A stretch of 14,439 nucleotides of DNA from Paraktedonobacter sp035294465 (GTDB taxonomy: Bacteria; Chloroflexota; Ktedonobacteria; Ktedonobacterales; Ktedonobacteraceae): NCBI GenBank assembly GCA_035294465.1, contig DATGKW010000082.1, positions 1 through 14,439 on the forward strand, read 5' to 3'. The translations under genes and the position numbers were made by a program. Positions within the stretch are counted from its first letter, which is position 1, and the number at the start of each line of letters is the position of its first letter. Below, piece after piece: positions 6,731 to 13,973 of the stretch. The notes beneath the pieces were generated by a model that did no database searches, was not told the DNA's origin, and saw only the letters and a program-made list of their open reading frames with translations.

Positions 6731-8157
6731 GCTGAAGTGTGCCGCGTTTGCCTGAGCAGTAGCTTGCCCTCGCACAGGCCCGCCAGAGCAGCCACCACAG
6801 AGCAGAGCGCAAAATGCTGAGTCGGCTGTGTACTCACCAGGATCACACCACTGCTAAGCGCCAGATAGGCGAAAGCGCCTAGCAGAGCGCCCAGAAAGGG
6901 ACGGATGAACCAGGTAAGGATGACAAAAGCCGGAGGATAGCCGGAAGAGGGGCGATTCAACGAGATTGTACAGCTGATGGACGCCCCTAGCAAGCCATAG
7001 AGCAATACATACCAGGGAATGCCCAGCGGGGCAAAAGCGTTAGTAAACACGCCGGGCCAGTAGTTCAGCCCCTGAAAAATCGCCAATACCAGCGCCCCTG
7101 GCAGGAGCAAGCTGATATAGAGCGCAAAAGCTATCAGCCAGCGCCCAGGCCGGGCCGGTTCCAGTTCACTCCAGGCACCCTGGCGCTGTTCAGCGCTGTC
7201 TACCGATCCCAGGCGCTCCGCAAGCTGCTTGATCTTTGAACGTTTGCCGGACTTGCCGGGAAGACTTCCTTCGACAACCCAGGCTGGCAGCGGCTCTGTA
7301 TCCTGCTCACCCGGAACTGGCGGCACAGGAGTTGCAACCGGCTGGGTTCGTGGCGTCAGGTCTTCCAAAGTGCGCAGATAGCTCGCGGGCAACTTCTGGC
7401 GTCTGGCAACCTGAAGCAGGCGATTGAAATAAGTCGCTTCGGGAACACGCTGCTCTGCTGGTAGCTGGCTAACCTTGCGCCGCGCCTCTTCAGAGGCGAC
7501 ATAGGTAATACAGGTAACTTCACGCTGACGATATGGCTCATGTACCGTTACCTCGATTGGCACAAAGGTCTCTGAGAAATGTACTTTATCCAACAGGGGC
7601 ACTTCACCAGCTTTTCCTCTGGTAAAACGCTGTGGGACACGGTACAACACCCCCCAGACCTCCGCCTCTGGCTGATCTCGCGCCTCATTAAGTGAGGCAA
7701 TCACGCGGCCTGTGAGCGCATCTAATCCCTCAAAAGCCAGCCGGTAGCCCTTGAGCATAGCCGGCCCATATGCAAAGGCTGAGCCGTTCAGGCGTTCGGG
7801 ACGATTCAAGCGTACCGGGTCCATATCAAGAGCGTACTCGAACAGCCAGATAAACTCACTAACCACTGATTTTTGTCCCGATCCCGCTTCGGAGGTGTTA
7901 GGCTCAACCCGTCCCCGCCCAGGCAATGCAGCAGATCCGGCTACATCTTCTTCCGGCAACGGCGGCGCGGTCGGAGCCTCAGCAGGAAAACTCGCTGGCT
8001 TCGTAGACGGAGCAAGTGGCAGGGTAGTCTTCGCTGGCTCCGTCACAGGGGCAGGTCGTGGCGTGTTGGTACGTACAATTGGCACCCCCGGAGCGACAAA
8101 CTCTTGCGGGGTAGAAGCTTCTCCATCCGCATCCATAGATACTTTCTCTTCTTCCAT
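6727..8157 (-). CDS. Gamma-glutamylcyclotransferase-like domain fused to a membrane domain
   Basis: A 476-aa protein in three parts. Residues 1 to about 97 are Pro/Ala/Thr-rich and probably disordered. About 103-267 align by eye with gamma-glutamylcyclotransferase (GGCT): WLFEYALDMDP (104-114) for the YFAYGSN loop, VWGVLYRVP (167-175) for VWGVVYK, then an IEVTV strand and a TYFNRLLQVARRQKLP helix. After a charged linker come four likely membrane helices (about 342-366, 382-398, 412-438, 449-464). The substrate-loop YGSN is YALD here, and the catalytic Glu (human Glu98) falls on Lys191, so cyclotransferase activity is doubtful. Start: the GTG at 8169 is possible, but the ATG at 8157 has GGTGG about 8 bases away; the ATG at 8136 remains open. 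Function is unknown. It may be a membrane-anchored binding domain. Confidence 0.75.
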   Translation of the reverse strand: MEEEKVSMDADGEASTPQEFVAPGVPIVRTNTPRPAPVTEPAKTTLPLAPSTKPASFPAEAPTAPPLPEEDVAGSAALPGRGRVEPNTSEAGSGQKSVVSEFIWLFEYALDMDPVRLNRPERLNGSAFAYGPAMLKGYRLAFEGLDALTGRVIASLNEARDQPEAEVWGVLYRVPQRFTRGKAGEVPLLDKVHFSETFVPIEVTVHEPYRQREVTCITYVASEEARRKVSQLPAEQRVPEATYFNRLLQVARRQKLPASYLRTLEDLTPRTQPVATPVPPVPGEQDTEPLPAWVVEGSLPGKSGKRSKIKQLAERLGSVDSAEQRQGAWSELEPARPGRWLIAFALYISLLLPGALVLAIFQGLNYWPGVFTNAFAPLGIPWYVLLYGLLGASISCTISLNRPSSGYPPAFVILTWFIRPFLGALLGAFAYLALSSGVILVSTQPTQHFALCSVVAALAGLCEGKLLLRQTRHTSA

Positions 8158-8219
8158 CCTTTTTCCCACCAGAATAAAACTATTGTGTCTCTTTTCTCCT
8201 TAGACACACATCACATTTA

Positions 8220-8248
8220 AGCATACAAAAAAATGTCAGAGAAACCAA
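8220..8248 (-). promoter_or_regulatory. Candidate promoter of the GGCT-like membrane protein gene
   Basis: On the minus strand, TTGGTT (8243-8248) and TATGCT (8220-8225) stand 17 bp apart, a moderate match to a sigma70 promoter. The leader that follows holds a 7-bp stem (8184-8190 with 8202-8208) whose loop displays AAGGAG, 34 or more bases from the chosen ATG. Confidence 0.35.
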
Positions 8249-8291
8249 ATAACCAGGACTTCTGACTGTCGAAGCAGTGGAAGGCAAGCAA

Positions 8292-9170
8292 TCAGGTTAT
8301 CTCCGGAATCTCTTGCAGTTGTGCTGCTCGCCGCCTGATCTCGTCTCTATCAAGCGGCCCCTGTTCGGTGATGATCTGTGTCACCAGTTCGGCTGGCGTG
8401 TGATCAAAGTAGAAATTGCGCACAGAGACACCCGCGAGAGCGTCTGGCCAGACTTCCTCACCAGGATGCTCTTCCAGCAGCGTCAGATCGCCGGACCAGG
8501 CGCGCGGAGAAATTTTGAGGCTCTCACTCAGGACATAAAAAGGGACGCCGTGTACATGGGCGGCCAGGGCCAGCAGGGCTGTGCCCGCCTTGTTCAAGAT
8601 GCTGGCATCGGCCAGAATACTATCGGCTCCCACGACGAGCGCCTGACACATGGGCAGAAAAATGTCCGCCTGGGCATCGGTAATCAGCGTAAGCGTTCTA
8701 GCCCGGTCGCGCAAACTCTGCGCGACGGTGCGTCCCTCGTAGAGCGGCCGACCTTCCAGGACGACAACATGCTCAACTGGCGGAATACAGGAGCGCAAGA
8801 CTTCCAGAACCGTTCCCGAAAGGCTGTGAGTCATGACGGTTCCCCGCAGGTGTGGCCGGGCAAAATCTGTGATGCGAGAAATGGCCTGGTCATACTCCTG
8901 CAGCAACTGGTTGGCTGCCAGCGCCATACCAGCAAGACTGCCCGGCGCGGCCAAAATGCGTCCCACGGCTCCTGCCAGAGCAGCCATTGCGGGTCGCGCC
9001 TGGGCTAATTCGCGCCCGGCCTGGCGCACGCGCTGGAGTTGCTCCTCTTGTGAAAAGCCCGGCTGCGTCGCGAGATCGCGCAACAGTATGATTGTTGAAC
9101 GCACCAGCCAACGCGAACCGTGCTCGCGATCATCTCGAATACTGGCAATGCGTTGAGCCAGATCTTCCAT
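8292..9170 (-). CDS. eIF-2B alpha/beta/delta-like protein (MtnA/R15P isomerase superfamily)
   Basis: A 292-aa protein of the superfamily that holds eukaryotic eIF-2B subunits, methylthioribose-1-phosphate isomerase (MtnA) and ribose-1,5-bisphosphate isomerase. It has an N-terminal helical part and a C-terminal Rossmann-like part with GTVMTHSLSGTVLEVL (110-125), VVGADSILADASILNKAGT (179-197) and YFDHTPAELV (254-263). The isomerases use a Cys in a THC motif and the Asp of GAD. Here Asp183 is kept but the Cys position is Ser116, so classical isomerase activity is doubtful. It could be a nucleotide- or sugar-phosphate-binding regulator. Start: the frame extends to 9209, but the ATG at 9170 has a strong AGGAGG with 5-base spacing. 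It is divergent from the MocR regulator across a 134-bp region with repeated boxes. Confidence 0.85.
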   Translation of the reverse strand: MEDLAQRIASIRDDREHGSRWLVRSTIILLRDLATQPGFSQEEQLQRVRQAGRELAQARPAMAALAGAVGRILAAPGSLAGMALAANQLLQEYDQAISRITDFARPHLRGTVMTHSLSGTVLEVLRSCIPPVEHVVVLEGRPLYEGRTVAQSLRDRARTLTLITDAQADIFLPMCQALVVGADSILADASILNKAGTALLALAAHVHGVPFYVLSESLKISPRAWSGDLTLLEEHPGEEVWPDALAGVSVRNFYFDHTPAELVTQIITEQGPLDRDEIRRRAAQLQEIPEIT

Positions 9171-9209
9171 TGTTCCCTCCTGATTGAGTTTCAAAAATCT
9201 TTCGCGCAA

Positions 9210-9277
9210 ATTGGCTCTTTGTCTTCCCTACCAATTGGCCGTAGCTTCCCTTGATTGGATCGGCTATACTTGATTGG
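9210..9277. promoter_or_regulatory. Repeated ATTGG boxes, candidate MocR operator
   Basis: ATTGG occurs at 9210, 9234, 9254 and 9273, so the spacings are 24, 20 and 19 bases, about two helical turns. The last two are part of the identical 9-mer CTTGATTGG (9250-9258 and 9269-9277). The second lies in the palindrome CCAATTGG (9231-9238). A -10-like TATACT (9265-9270) sits between the last two boxes. MocR regulators commonly bind spaced direct repeats near their own gene, so autoregulation and control of the divergent eIF-2B-like gene are plausible. Confidence 0.45.
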
Positions 9278-9304
9278 TATGAGCCAAGAGGAGAAGATAA
9301 CGTT

Positions 9305-10888
9305 ATGCGACGACCTTCATCACATTCTACACGCCCTTTATTTACCGCGCCTCTCTCCTCACTGATCAAGCTGGAGCGTAACAACGGGCAACCGCTCTAC
9401 CGGCAGATTTGCCAACAGTTGCGCGAGGCCATTTTATTAGGCGAGCTGGCCGAGGGCACGCGCTTGCCGACCGAGCGAGCGCTGGCCAGTGAGCTGGGCG
9501 TCAACCGCACAACGGTAATGAATGCCTATAATGAACTGGCAAGCGAGGGCTTGATTGAGGGGCACGTGGGACGCGGCACGCTGGTCAGGCGAAACCATTT
9601 TCCACATTTTGACGAACAGTTTGAGCACGAGACGGCCTCATGGCTGCTTGGCCTGCCTGCCGGAGAGAGCGAATTGCTGGGGCAAGACGCGCGCCTGTTG
9701 AGTGAACTGGCCGCAGCCGGCGAGCACAAAGGGATCATCTCGCTTACCCCCGGCTCGCCTGCGCCGGATCTGCTGCCCGCCGAAATACTCAGCAAGATTT
9801 TTGCTGAAAGGTTACTGGCAAGCCGGGCGGACGCGTTGGGATACTGTCCGGTAGAGGGTTTGCACAGCCTGCGTCAGGGGATTGCGCAGTGGATGCGTGG
9901 ACGCGGTGTACCTGTAGATGCCGAGCATATCCTGATCCTCTCAGGCTCAACCCAGGGCGTCGGCCTGGTTGGTCGCCTGCTGCTCAATCCAGGAGACGAG
10001 GTCGTGGTAGAAGTGCCTACTTATATAGGAGCCATCCAGGCTTTCCGCGCCTTGCAGGCGCGGGTCATCGGCGTGCCAACGGACAAAGATGGTATGCGTG
10101 TTGACCTGCTGGAATCCATCCTGGCCCGTCACCGGCCTCGCCTGATCTACACGCAGCCAACCTTCCAGAATCCTACGGGAGTGATCATGTCGCCAGAACG
10201 CCGGCGGCGCCTGCTGCTGCTCTCGCGGCGCTACTCGACTCCCATCCTGGAGGACGACCCCTACGGAGAGGTCTACTTCCAGGGCAAACGCCCGCAGCCT
10301 CTCAAGGCGCTGGATACCTCTGGACAGGTGATCTACCTCAGCACCTTCTCCAAAATCCTGGCCCCCGGCCTGCGCGTAGCCTGGCTGGCAGCCCCTGAGC
10401 CAATGATCGAACGGCTCTCTTTGCACAAGCAGGTTTTCGACCTGAATACCAACGCGCTCGGCCAATGGTGCGTTTCGGAGATCTTGCACCAGGGATTGCT
10501 CAGCGAGCATCTCAGCACACTACGTCAGCGTTATGAAAACAAACGCGACCTGATGCTCCAGGCCATCGGCAAGTACTGGCCGCAGGAGATTCGGGTGAAT
10601 CAGCCGGAAGGTGGCTTCCATCTCTGGTGCCGCCTGTCTGGTGAGCTGCGCACACGAATCCTGCTACGGGAAGCAGCCAATGAACGCGTCGCTTTTGTGA
10701 TCGGCGAGCCATTTCACGTTGATGGTGGAGGACAACAAGAGTTCCGCCTGAGCTATGCTTTCCCACGCGAAGATGATATCGAAGAGGGTATCAAGCGCCT
10801 GGGCAGTGCTATCAAACACCTGCTGGTACGGCGTATTTCTCGCGATGAGCAGCGCCGCTCGCATGTTGAACATATTCCAATGGTATGA
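9305..10888 (+). CDS. MocR-family (GntR/aminotransferase class I) transcription regulator
   Basis: A 527-aa PLP-binding regulator. About residues 20-95 form the winged helix of the GntR family, with LYRQICQQLREAILLG, GTRLPTERALASELGVNRTT and EGLIEGHVGRGTLV. The rest is a fold-type I aminotransferase domain: YCPVEGLHSLRQGIAQW, the PLP-contact QPTFQNPTGV and EDDPYGEVYF, and STFSKILAPGLRVAW with the PLP lysine at Lys350. MocR proteins sense PLP or amino compounds and usually do not act as enzymes. The target here is not known, since no adjacent PLP-synthesis or GABA genes are seen. Start: the frame opens at a TTG (9251), but the ATG at 9305 has AGGAG 11 bases upstream and gives the usual N-terminus. 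It is divergent from the eIF-2B-like gene and convergent with the amidohydrolase, with a 16-bp gap. Confidence 0.93.
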   Translation: MRRPSSHSTRPLFTAPLSSLIKLERNNGQPLYRQICQQLREAILLGELAEGTRLPTERALASELGVNRTTVMNAYNELASEGLIEGHVGRGTLVRRNHFPHFDEQFEHETASWLLGLPAGESELLGQDARLLSELAAAGEHKGIISLTPGSPAPDLLPAEILSKIFAERLLASRADALGYCPVEGLHSLRQGIAQWMRGRGVPVDAEHILILSGSTQGVGLVGRLLLNPGDEVVVEVPTYIGAIQAFRALQARVIGVPTDKDGMRVDLLESILARHRPRLIYTQPTFQNPTGVIMSPERRRRLLLLSRRYSTPILEDDPYGEVYFQGKRPQPLKALDTSGQVIYLSTFSKILAPGLRVAWLAAPEPMIERLSLHKQVFDLNTNALGQWCVSEILHQGLLSEHLSTLRQRYENKRDLMLQAIGKYWPQEIRVNQPEGGFHLWCRLSGELRTRILLREAANERVAFVIGEPFHVDGGGQQEFRLSYAFPREDDIEEGIKRLGSAIKHLLVRRISRDEQRRSHVEHIPMV

Positions 10889-10904
10889 TGTTTGTGCGAA
10901 AAGA

Positions 10905-12152
10905 TTATTCCAGAGTGTTTTTTACTATTCTCCCACCTTTTAGCACAAGTTTGATGTTCGCGGGATTGGCTAGCAGGCTAATATCTGCAAGTACATCGCC
11001 GGAAACCACGATGACATCAGCCAGCTTTCCCACTTCGAGCGTGCCCAGTTCGTCTGAGAGGTGCAGCAGCTCGGCGGCGCTGGAGGTACTGGCCTGGATA
11101 GCCTGCATCGGCGTCATTCCATTCTCAACCATGAGCTGAAGTTCTCGTCCGTTCTCGCCGTGACGGCCTACGCCGGAATCGGTGCCCATCGCGATCTTAA
11201 CGCCGGCCTCGACAGCCATGCGGAAGCTGCGACGGTGGGCCTCAATGACTCCATCAGCTTTAGCTGCCATCGCCGGCGGCAAAAGATCAGGGTGCTCGCG
11301 CGCAAACTCGATAACGGCCAGCGGAGCTACCAGCGTCGGTACCAGGTAGGCATCTTTCTGGAGCATCAAATCGATAAGCTCATCATTCAAATACACGCCA
11401 TGTTCAATCGAAGTGACCCCGGCCTGAAGAGCATACTTAATGCCTTCAGAGCCTTGAGCATGGGCCATACAGCGTTTCTCCTGGGCTGCGGCCTCGTAGA
11501 CCGCTACAGCGATCTCCTCGACGGTAAGCTGTGAGGAGGTAGGAGCATCTGCGGTGGAGAGCACGCCGCCGGTTGTGGCAAGTTTGATCCAGTCCGCCCC
11601 GGCCCGCAAGACCTCGCGTACCGTCTTGCGCACCTCGTCAACGCCATCGGCCACGCCGCGTGGTACATCAGGCAGATGGATTCCGAAGAAACCAAGATCA
11701 ATACAACAGGGATAAAAACCATCGCCATGTCCACCGGTCTGCGTAATAATCGAAACAGCTACTTGCATGCGTGGGCCAGGCACAATCCCGCGCTCGACCG
11801 CTAGCTTCAAGCCGGCAGGCGTTCCACCAGCGTCGCGCACAGTTGTCACTCCAGCCCCCAGCGTCCTGCGCATGCGCGGAATAGCCTCGAACAAACGGAG
11901 CGAGGGCGGAGTCACCAACTGCTGCACCAGCGACGGAAATTCCATCAAAAAATGCACATGTGTATCTATTAAACCCGGCAGAATGCTGCCTCCCCCAACG
12001 TCCAGTACCTGTGTGTCTTTCGGCAACTTGACCTGATCATCGCGGCCAATCGCCGCAATTCGCTCATCATCGATCAACAGCGTCTTGGTTGTCTGTGGTT
12101 CCCAGCCAGGTCTTCCATCTATAATGGTCCCATTCACAATCGCTATACTCAT
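10905..12152 (-). CDS. Metal-dependent amidohydrolase (prolidase/imidazolonepropionase-like)
   Basis: A 415-aa amidohydrolase-superfamily enzyme with a small N- and C-terminal beta domain around a TIM barrel. Metal ligands are visible: His65 and His67 in LIDTHVHF, Lys190 in DWIKLATTGG (a candidate carboxylated lysine), His231 in MAHAQG, His251 in IEHGVYL and Asp325 in MGTDSG. The C-terminus has the usual GTLEVGKLADVIVVSGD stretch. This pattern fits the group that includes Xaa-Arg/Lys dipeptidases of the Sgx9260/Cc2672 type, so peptide or amide hydrolysis is more likely than imidazolonepropionase (no hut genes nearby). There is no signal peptide, so it should be cytoplasmic. The ATG at 12152 has AAAGGA 10 bases upstream and a good promoter at 12196-12225. 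Confidence 0.9.
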   Translation of the reverse strand: MSIAIVNGTIIDGRPGWEPQTTKTLLIDDERIAAIGRDDQVKLPKDTQVLDVGGGSILPGLIDTHVHFLMEFPSLVQQLVTPPSLRLFEAIPRMRRTLGAGVTTVRDAGGTPAGLKLAVERGIVPGPRMQVAVSIITQTGGHGDGFYPCCIDLGFFGIHLPDVPRGVADGVDEVRKTVREVLRAGADWIKLATTGGVLSTADAPTSSQLTVEEIAVAVYEAAAQEKRCMAHAQGSEGIKYALQAGVTSIEHGVYLNDELIDLMLQKDAYLVPTLVAPLAVIEFAREHPDLLPPAMAAKADGVIEAHRRSFRMAVEAGVKIAMGTDSGVGRHGENGRELQLMVENGMTPMQAIQASTSSAAELLHLSDELGTLEVGKLADVIVVSGDVLADISLLANPANIKLVLKGGRIVKNTLE

Positions 12153-12195
12153 AACTACTCAATCCTTTCGTTCCCTCATCCACGAATCTTTCACT

Positions 12196-12225
12196 ATTAT
12201 ACCATCATCGCGCTAGCTATCACAA
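12196..12225 (-). promoter_or_regulatory. Promoter of the amidohydrolase gene
   Basis: On the minus strand, -35 TTGTGA (12220-12225; 4 of 6) and a perfect -10 TATAAT (12196-12201) are 18 bp apart. The expected start near 12189 leaves a leader of about 37 bases before the ATG at 12152. Confidence 0.6.
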
Positions 12226-12274
12226 CCATCGTCACCACAGGCAAGACCAGGTAGAAAGTTGCCGCAGCCACTTC

Positions 12275-12303
12275 TCGACAGGTCTCTTCCTGCTGAATAT
12301 AAT
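12275..12303 (+). promoter_or_regulatory. Promoter of the methyltransferase gene
   Basis: -35 TCGACA (12275-12280; 5 of 6) and a perfect -10 TATAAT (12298-12303) are 17 bp apart. A second TATAAT at 12322-12327 lacks a good -35. Transcription from about 12310 rules out the longest open frame, which begins at 12259, and supports the ATG at 12349. Confidence 0.65.
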
Positions 12304-12348
12304 AAAAATAGTTTTCGAACTTATAATGAAAAAGAGGAGTGCTATCCC

Positions 12349-13254
12349 ATGTCTATTCCCCCGAACCCATCCAGGGAATATCCCAGCACCTACTTCGTGC
12401 AAGATCGAGCAAATCAGACTGAACTCCAACGTCTGCTCATCCAGGACCATATGCTAACAGCAAGCATGGGCGGGATCTTTCCTGAGCAGCCCGACCCTTC
12501 TGCCTTCCGGCGCGTGCTGGATATTGGATGCGGCCCTGGTGGTTGGCTGCTTGAGGCAGCGCATGCCTATCCTGCTCTCTCTCTGGTGGGCATCGACATC
12601 AGCCAGAGTATGATCGACTACGCCAGGGCGCAGGCAGAAGCACAACAGGTCCAGCAGCAGGTCGAGTTTCAGGTGATGGATGCCCTGCTCGTGCTTGCCT
12701 TCCCCTCTCGACATTTCGATCTGGTCAATCTGCGCCTGGGTTCAAGCTTTATGCGGACCTGGGACTGGCCTAAGCTGCTCAGCGAGATGACCCGGGTAGC
12801 GCGCCCGCGTGGCATTATTCGGATCACCGATATGGAAGTCGAGGCACAAAGCACCAGTCCGGCGCTCACGCGCCTCTACGAGTGCTTCGAGTGCGCTCTG
12901 TATCGGTCAGGGCACCTGTTTACTCAGGAACCGGATGGCTTAACGGCTCACCTGCAACGGCTGCTTATCCAGGCCAGTTGCCAGGAAGTCAAGACGAAGA
13001 GCTATGCCCTGGAGTACCGAGCCGGGACACCGCAGGGCGAGTCCTGTTATGAGGATGCCAAGCACATCTTTAGCACTTTGCGTCCTTTCATCCACAAGTG
13101 GGGATGCGCCGGTGAAACTTACGATCAGTTGTATCAACAGATGCTCCACGAAATGCAGCAGCCCGATTTTCATGGAACCTGGAAATTGCTGACCGCCTGG
13201 GGAATCAGACCGCCCACGCAAGAGAAGGCCAATACGATAATGAGAGATCGGTGA
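12349..13254 (+). CDS. Class I SAM-dependent methyltransferase
   Basis: A 301-aa protein with a Rossmann-type methyltransferase domain in its first two thirds: motif I VLDIGCGPGGW (56-66), the acidic end of strand 2 in GIDISQSMI (81-89), an acidic motif II region VMDALLVLAFPSRHFDLV, and EMTRVARPRGIIRITDME as the post-I strand and helix. It should transfer methyl from S-adenosylmethionine; the substrate is unknown. The last 100 residues form a helical extension seen in related small-molecule methyltransferases. Start: ATG at 12349 with AGGAG 9 bases upstream. It is transcribed alone from its own promoter and ends at a strong terminator (13300-13338). Its last 40 codons resemble a broken copy at 13830-13949, so a relative once existed nearby. 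Confidence 0.9.
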   Translation: MSIPPNPSREYPSTYFVQDRANQTELQRLLIQDHMLTASMGGIFPEQPDPSAFRRVLDIGCGPGGWLLEAAHAYPALSLVGIDISQSMIDYARAQAEAQQVQQQVEFQVMDALLVLAFPSRHFDLVNLRLGSSFMRTWDWPKLLSEMTRVARPRGIIRITDMEVEAQSTSPALTRLYECFECALYRSGHLFTQEPDGLTAHLQRLLIQASCQEVKTKSYALEYRAGTPQGESCYEDAKHIFSTLRPFIHKWGCAGETYDQLYQQMLHEMQQPDFHGTWKLLTAWGIRPPTQEKANTIMRDR

Positions 13255-13299
13255 GAAAAGCAAATACCTGCCCCTCCGGCCGCCGGATAAAGAAGCATG

Positions 13300-13338
13300 A
13301 GAGCGAATACAGATCCATCCTGTATTCGCTCTTTTTTT
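13300..13338 (+). terminator. Intrinsic terminator of the methyltransferase gene
   Basis: A perfect 13-bp stem (13300-13312 with 13320-13332) closes a 7-base loop, and a run of seven T (13332-13338) follows at once. A tight palindrome TCCGGC-C-GCCGGA (13275-13287) lies between the stop codon and this terminator. Confidence 0.93.
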
Positions 13339-13522
13339 GAGGGCATATCGACCATGAGAAACTATCTGCAACGTCTTGCTTTCTTTATCCGTGTTCTCTA
13401 TGAGGTAAGAAAACATCTCACATCGAAGCATACGGAATGTGTAAAACGCAACATTATTGGTAATCGTTCCAGTAGTATATTCTTCATCAGAAGTAAATTG
13501 CAATGTGAAAGGAAATAGAAAG

Positions 13523-13762
13523 ATGTCAGGCAACCGAGGTTGTTTATTCAACAGCTTATTGTTCCTTATTATTGTTTTTATTCCTCTTGTTGGTCACGTG
13601 ATCGAGACGGTCATGGTGCTACAAGATGACCATACTGGCCTGGGTATGCTCGGCTGGTTGCTGGTCATCTGGCTCATCCCCTTTATCGGACCATTGCTCT
13701 ACCTGCTCTTTGGCCAGCGCCAGACTCGCGTCTACTTTGGCCGTGCCAGCTATGCTCCGTAG
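13523..13762 (+). CDS. Small PLDc_N-type membrane protein
   Basis: A 79-aa protein with two membrane helices (about 8-30 and 40-64). The second ends in PFIGPLLYLLFG (53-64), the hallmark of the PLDc_N (phospholipase D-nuclease N-terminal) domain, which occurs alone in many small bacterial membrane proteins of unknown function. The catalytic HKD part of cardiolipin synthases is absent, so no enzyme activity is expected. Start: the frame is open from 13457, but the ATG at 13523 follows AAAGGA by about 9 bases and gives the usual short N-terminus. It comes after the methyltransferase terminator, and I found no convincing promoter in 13339-13522. Confidence 0.85.
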   Translation: MSGNRGCLFNSLLFLIIVFIPLVGHVIETVMVLQDDHTGLGMLGWLLVIWLIPFIGPLLYLLFGQRQTRVYFGRASYAP

Positions 13763-13829
13763 ACTTTCCAGGAGCGCAGCGTGGGAATAGTAAAATCCGC
13801 AGGTTGATCTGGCAAAGCAGAGCGACTTG

Positions 13830-13949
13830 CCGATCTCTCATGAGCGTGTTCGCTTCTCCTCGAATTGGCAGCCTAGTTCCCCAGATAGTAAGCAATTCCA
13901 GAGTCGCTGCAAAATTCTGCTGATGGATCTCATGGAGCATCTGTTGGTG
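13830..13949 (-). pseudogene. Remnant of a second methyltransferase (C-terminal 40 codons)
   Basis: Read on the minus strand, 13949 to 13830 encodes HQQMLHEIHQQNF, then LELLTIWGTR, then EANTLMRDR. This aligns without gaps to the last 40 residues of the intact methyltransferase (codons 13132-13251: YQQMLHEMQQPDF, WKLLTAWGIR, KANTIMRDR). By hand count 23 of 40 residues are identical, and the final 12 bases, ATGAGAGATCGG, are identical. The intact gene stops right after this point; the remnant runs on with CAA and no family-like sequence. There is no methyltransferase core. It begins 8 codons beyond the S53 peptidase stop and in the same frame. Confidence 0.75.
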
Positions 13950-13973
13950 GTCTTCCTGTTGCTCCTCCAAAAG

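Noticed and set aside
8277..9008. 243-codon + strand open frame opposite the eIF-2B-like gene
   Set aside because: The opposite strand matches a known family along its whole length with a strong ribosome binding site; this frame shows no motif.
9947..10510. 187-codon open frame antisense to the MocR gene
   Set aside because: Lies wholly within the PLP-domain coding sequence and has no recognisable features.
13354..13518. Possible 54-aa small gene starting MRNYLQRLAFF, just after the methyltransferase terminator
   Set aside because: It has a GAGGG about 10 bases upstream, but no promoter, no recognised family, and a basic, Ser-rich translation; chance is as likely.
12940..13551. 203-codon minus-strand open frame spanning the methyltransferase end and its terminator
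   Set aside because: It crosses a perfect terminator hairpin and overlaps a real gene; there is no family-like sequence.
13830..13970. Stop-codon readthrough extending the S53 peptidase into the in-frame segment
   Set aside because: The segment matches a methyltransferase C-terminus, not a peptidase domain, so a gene remnant is the simpler explanation.
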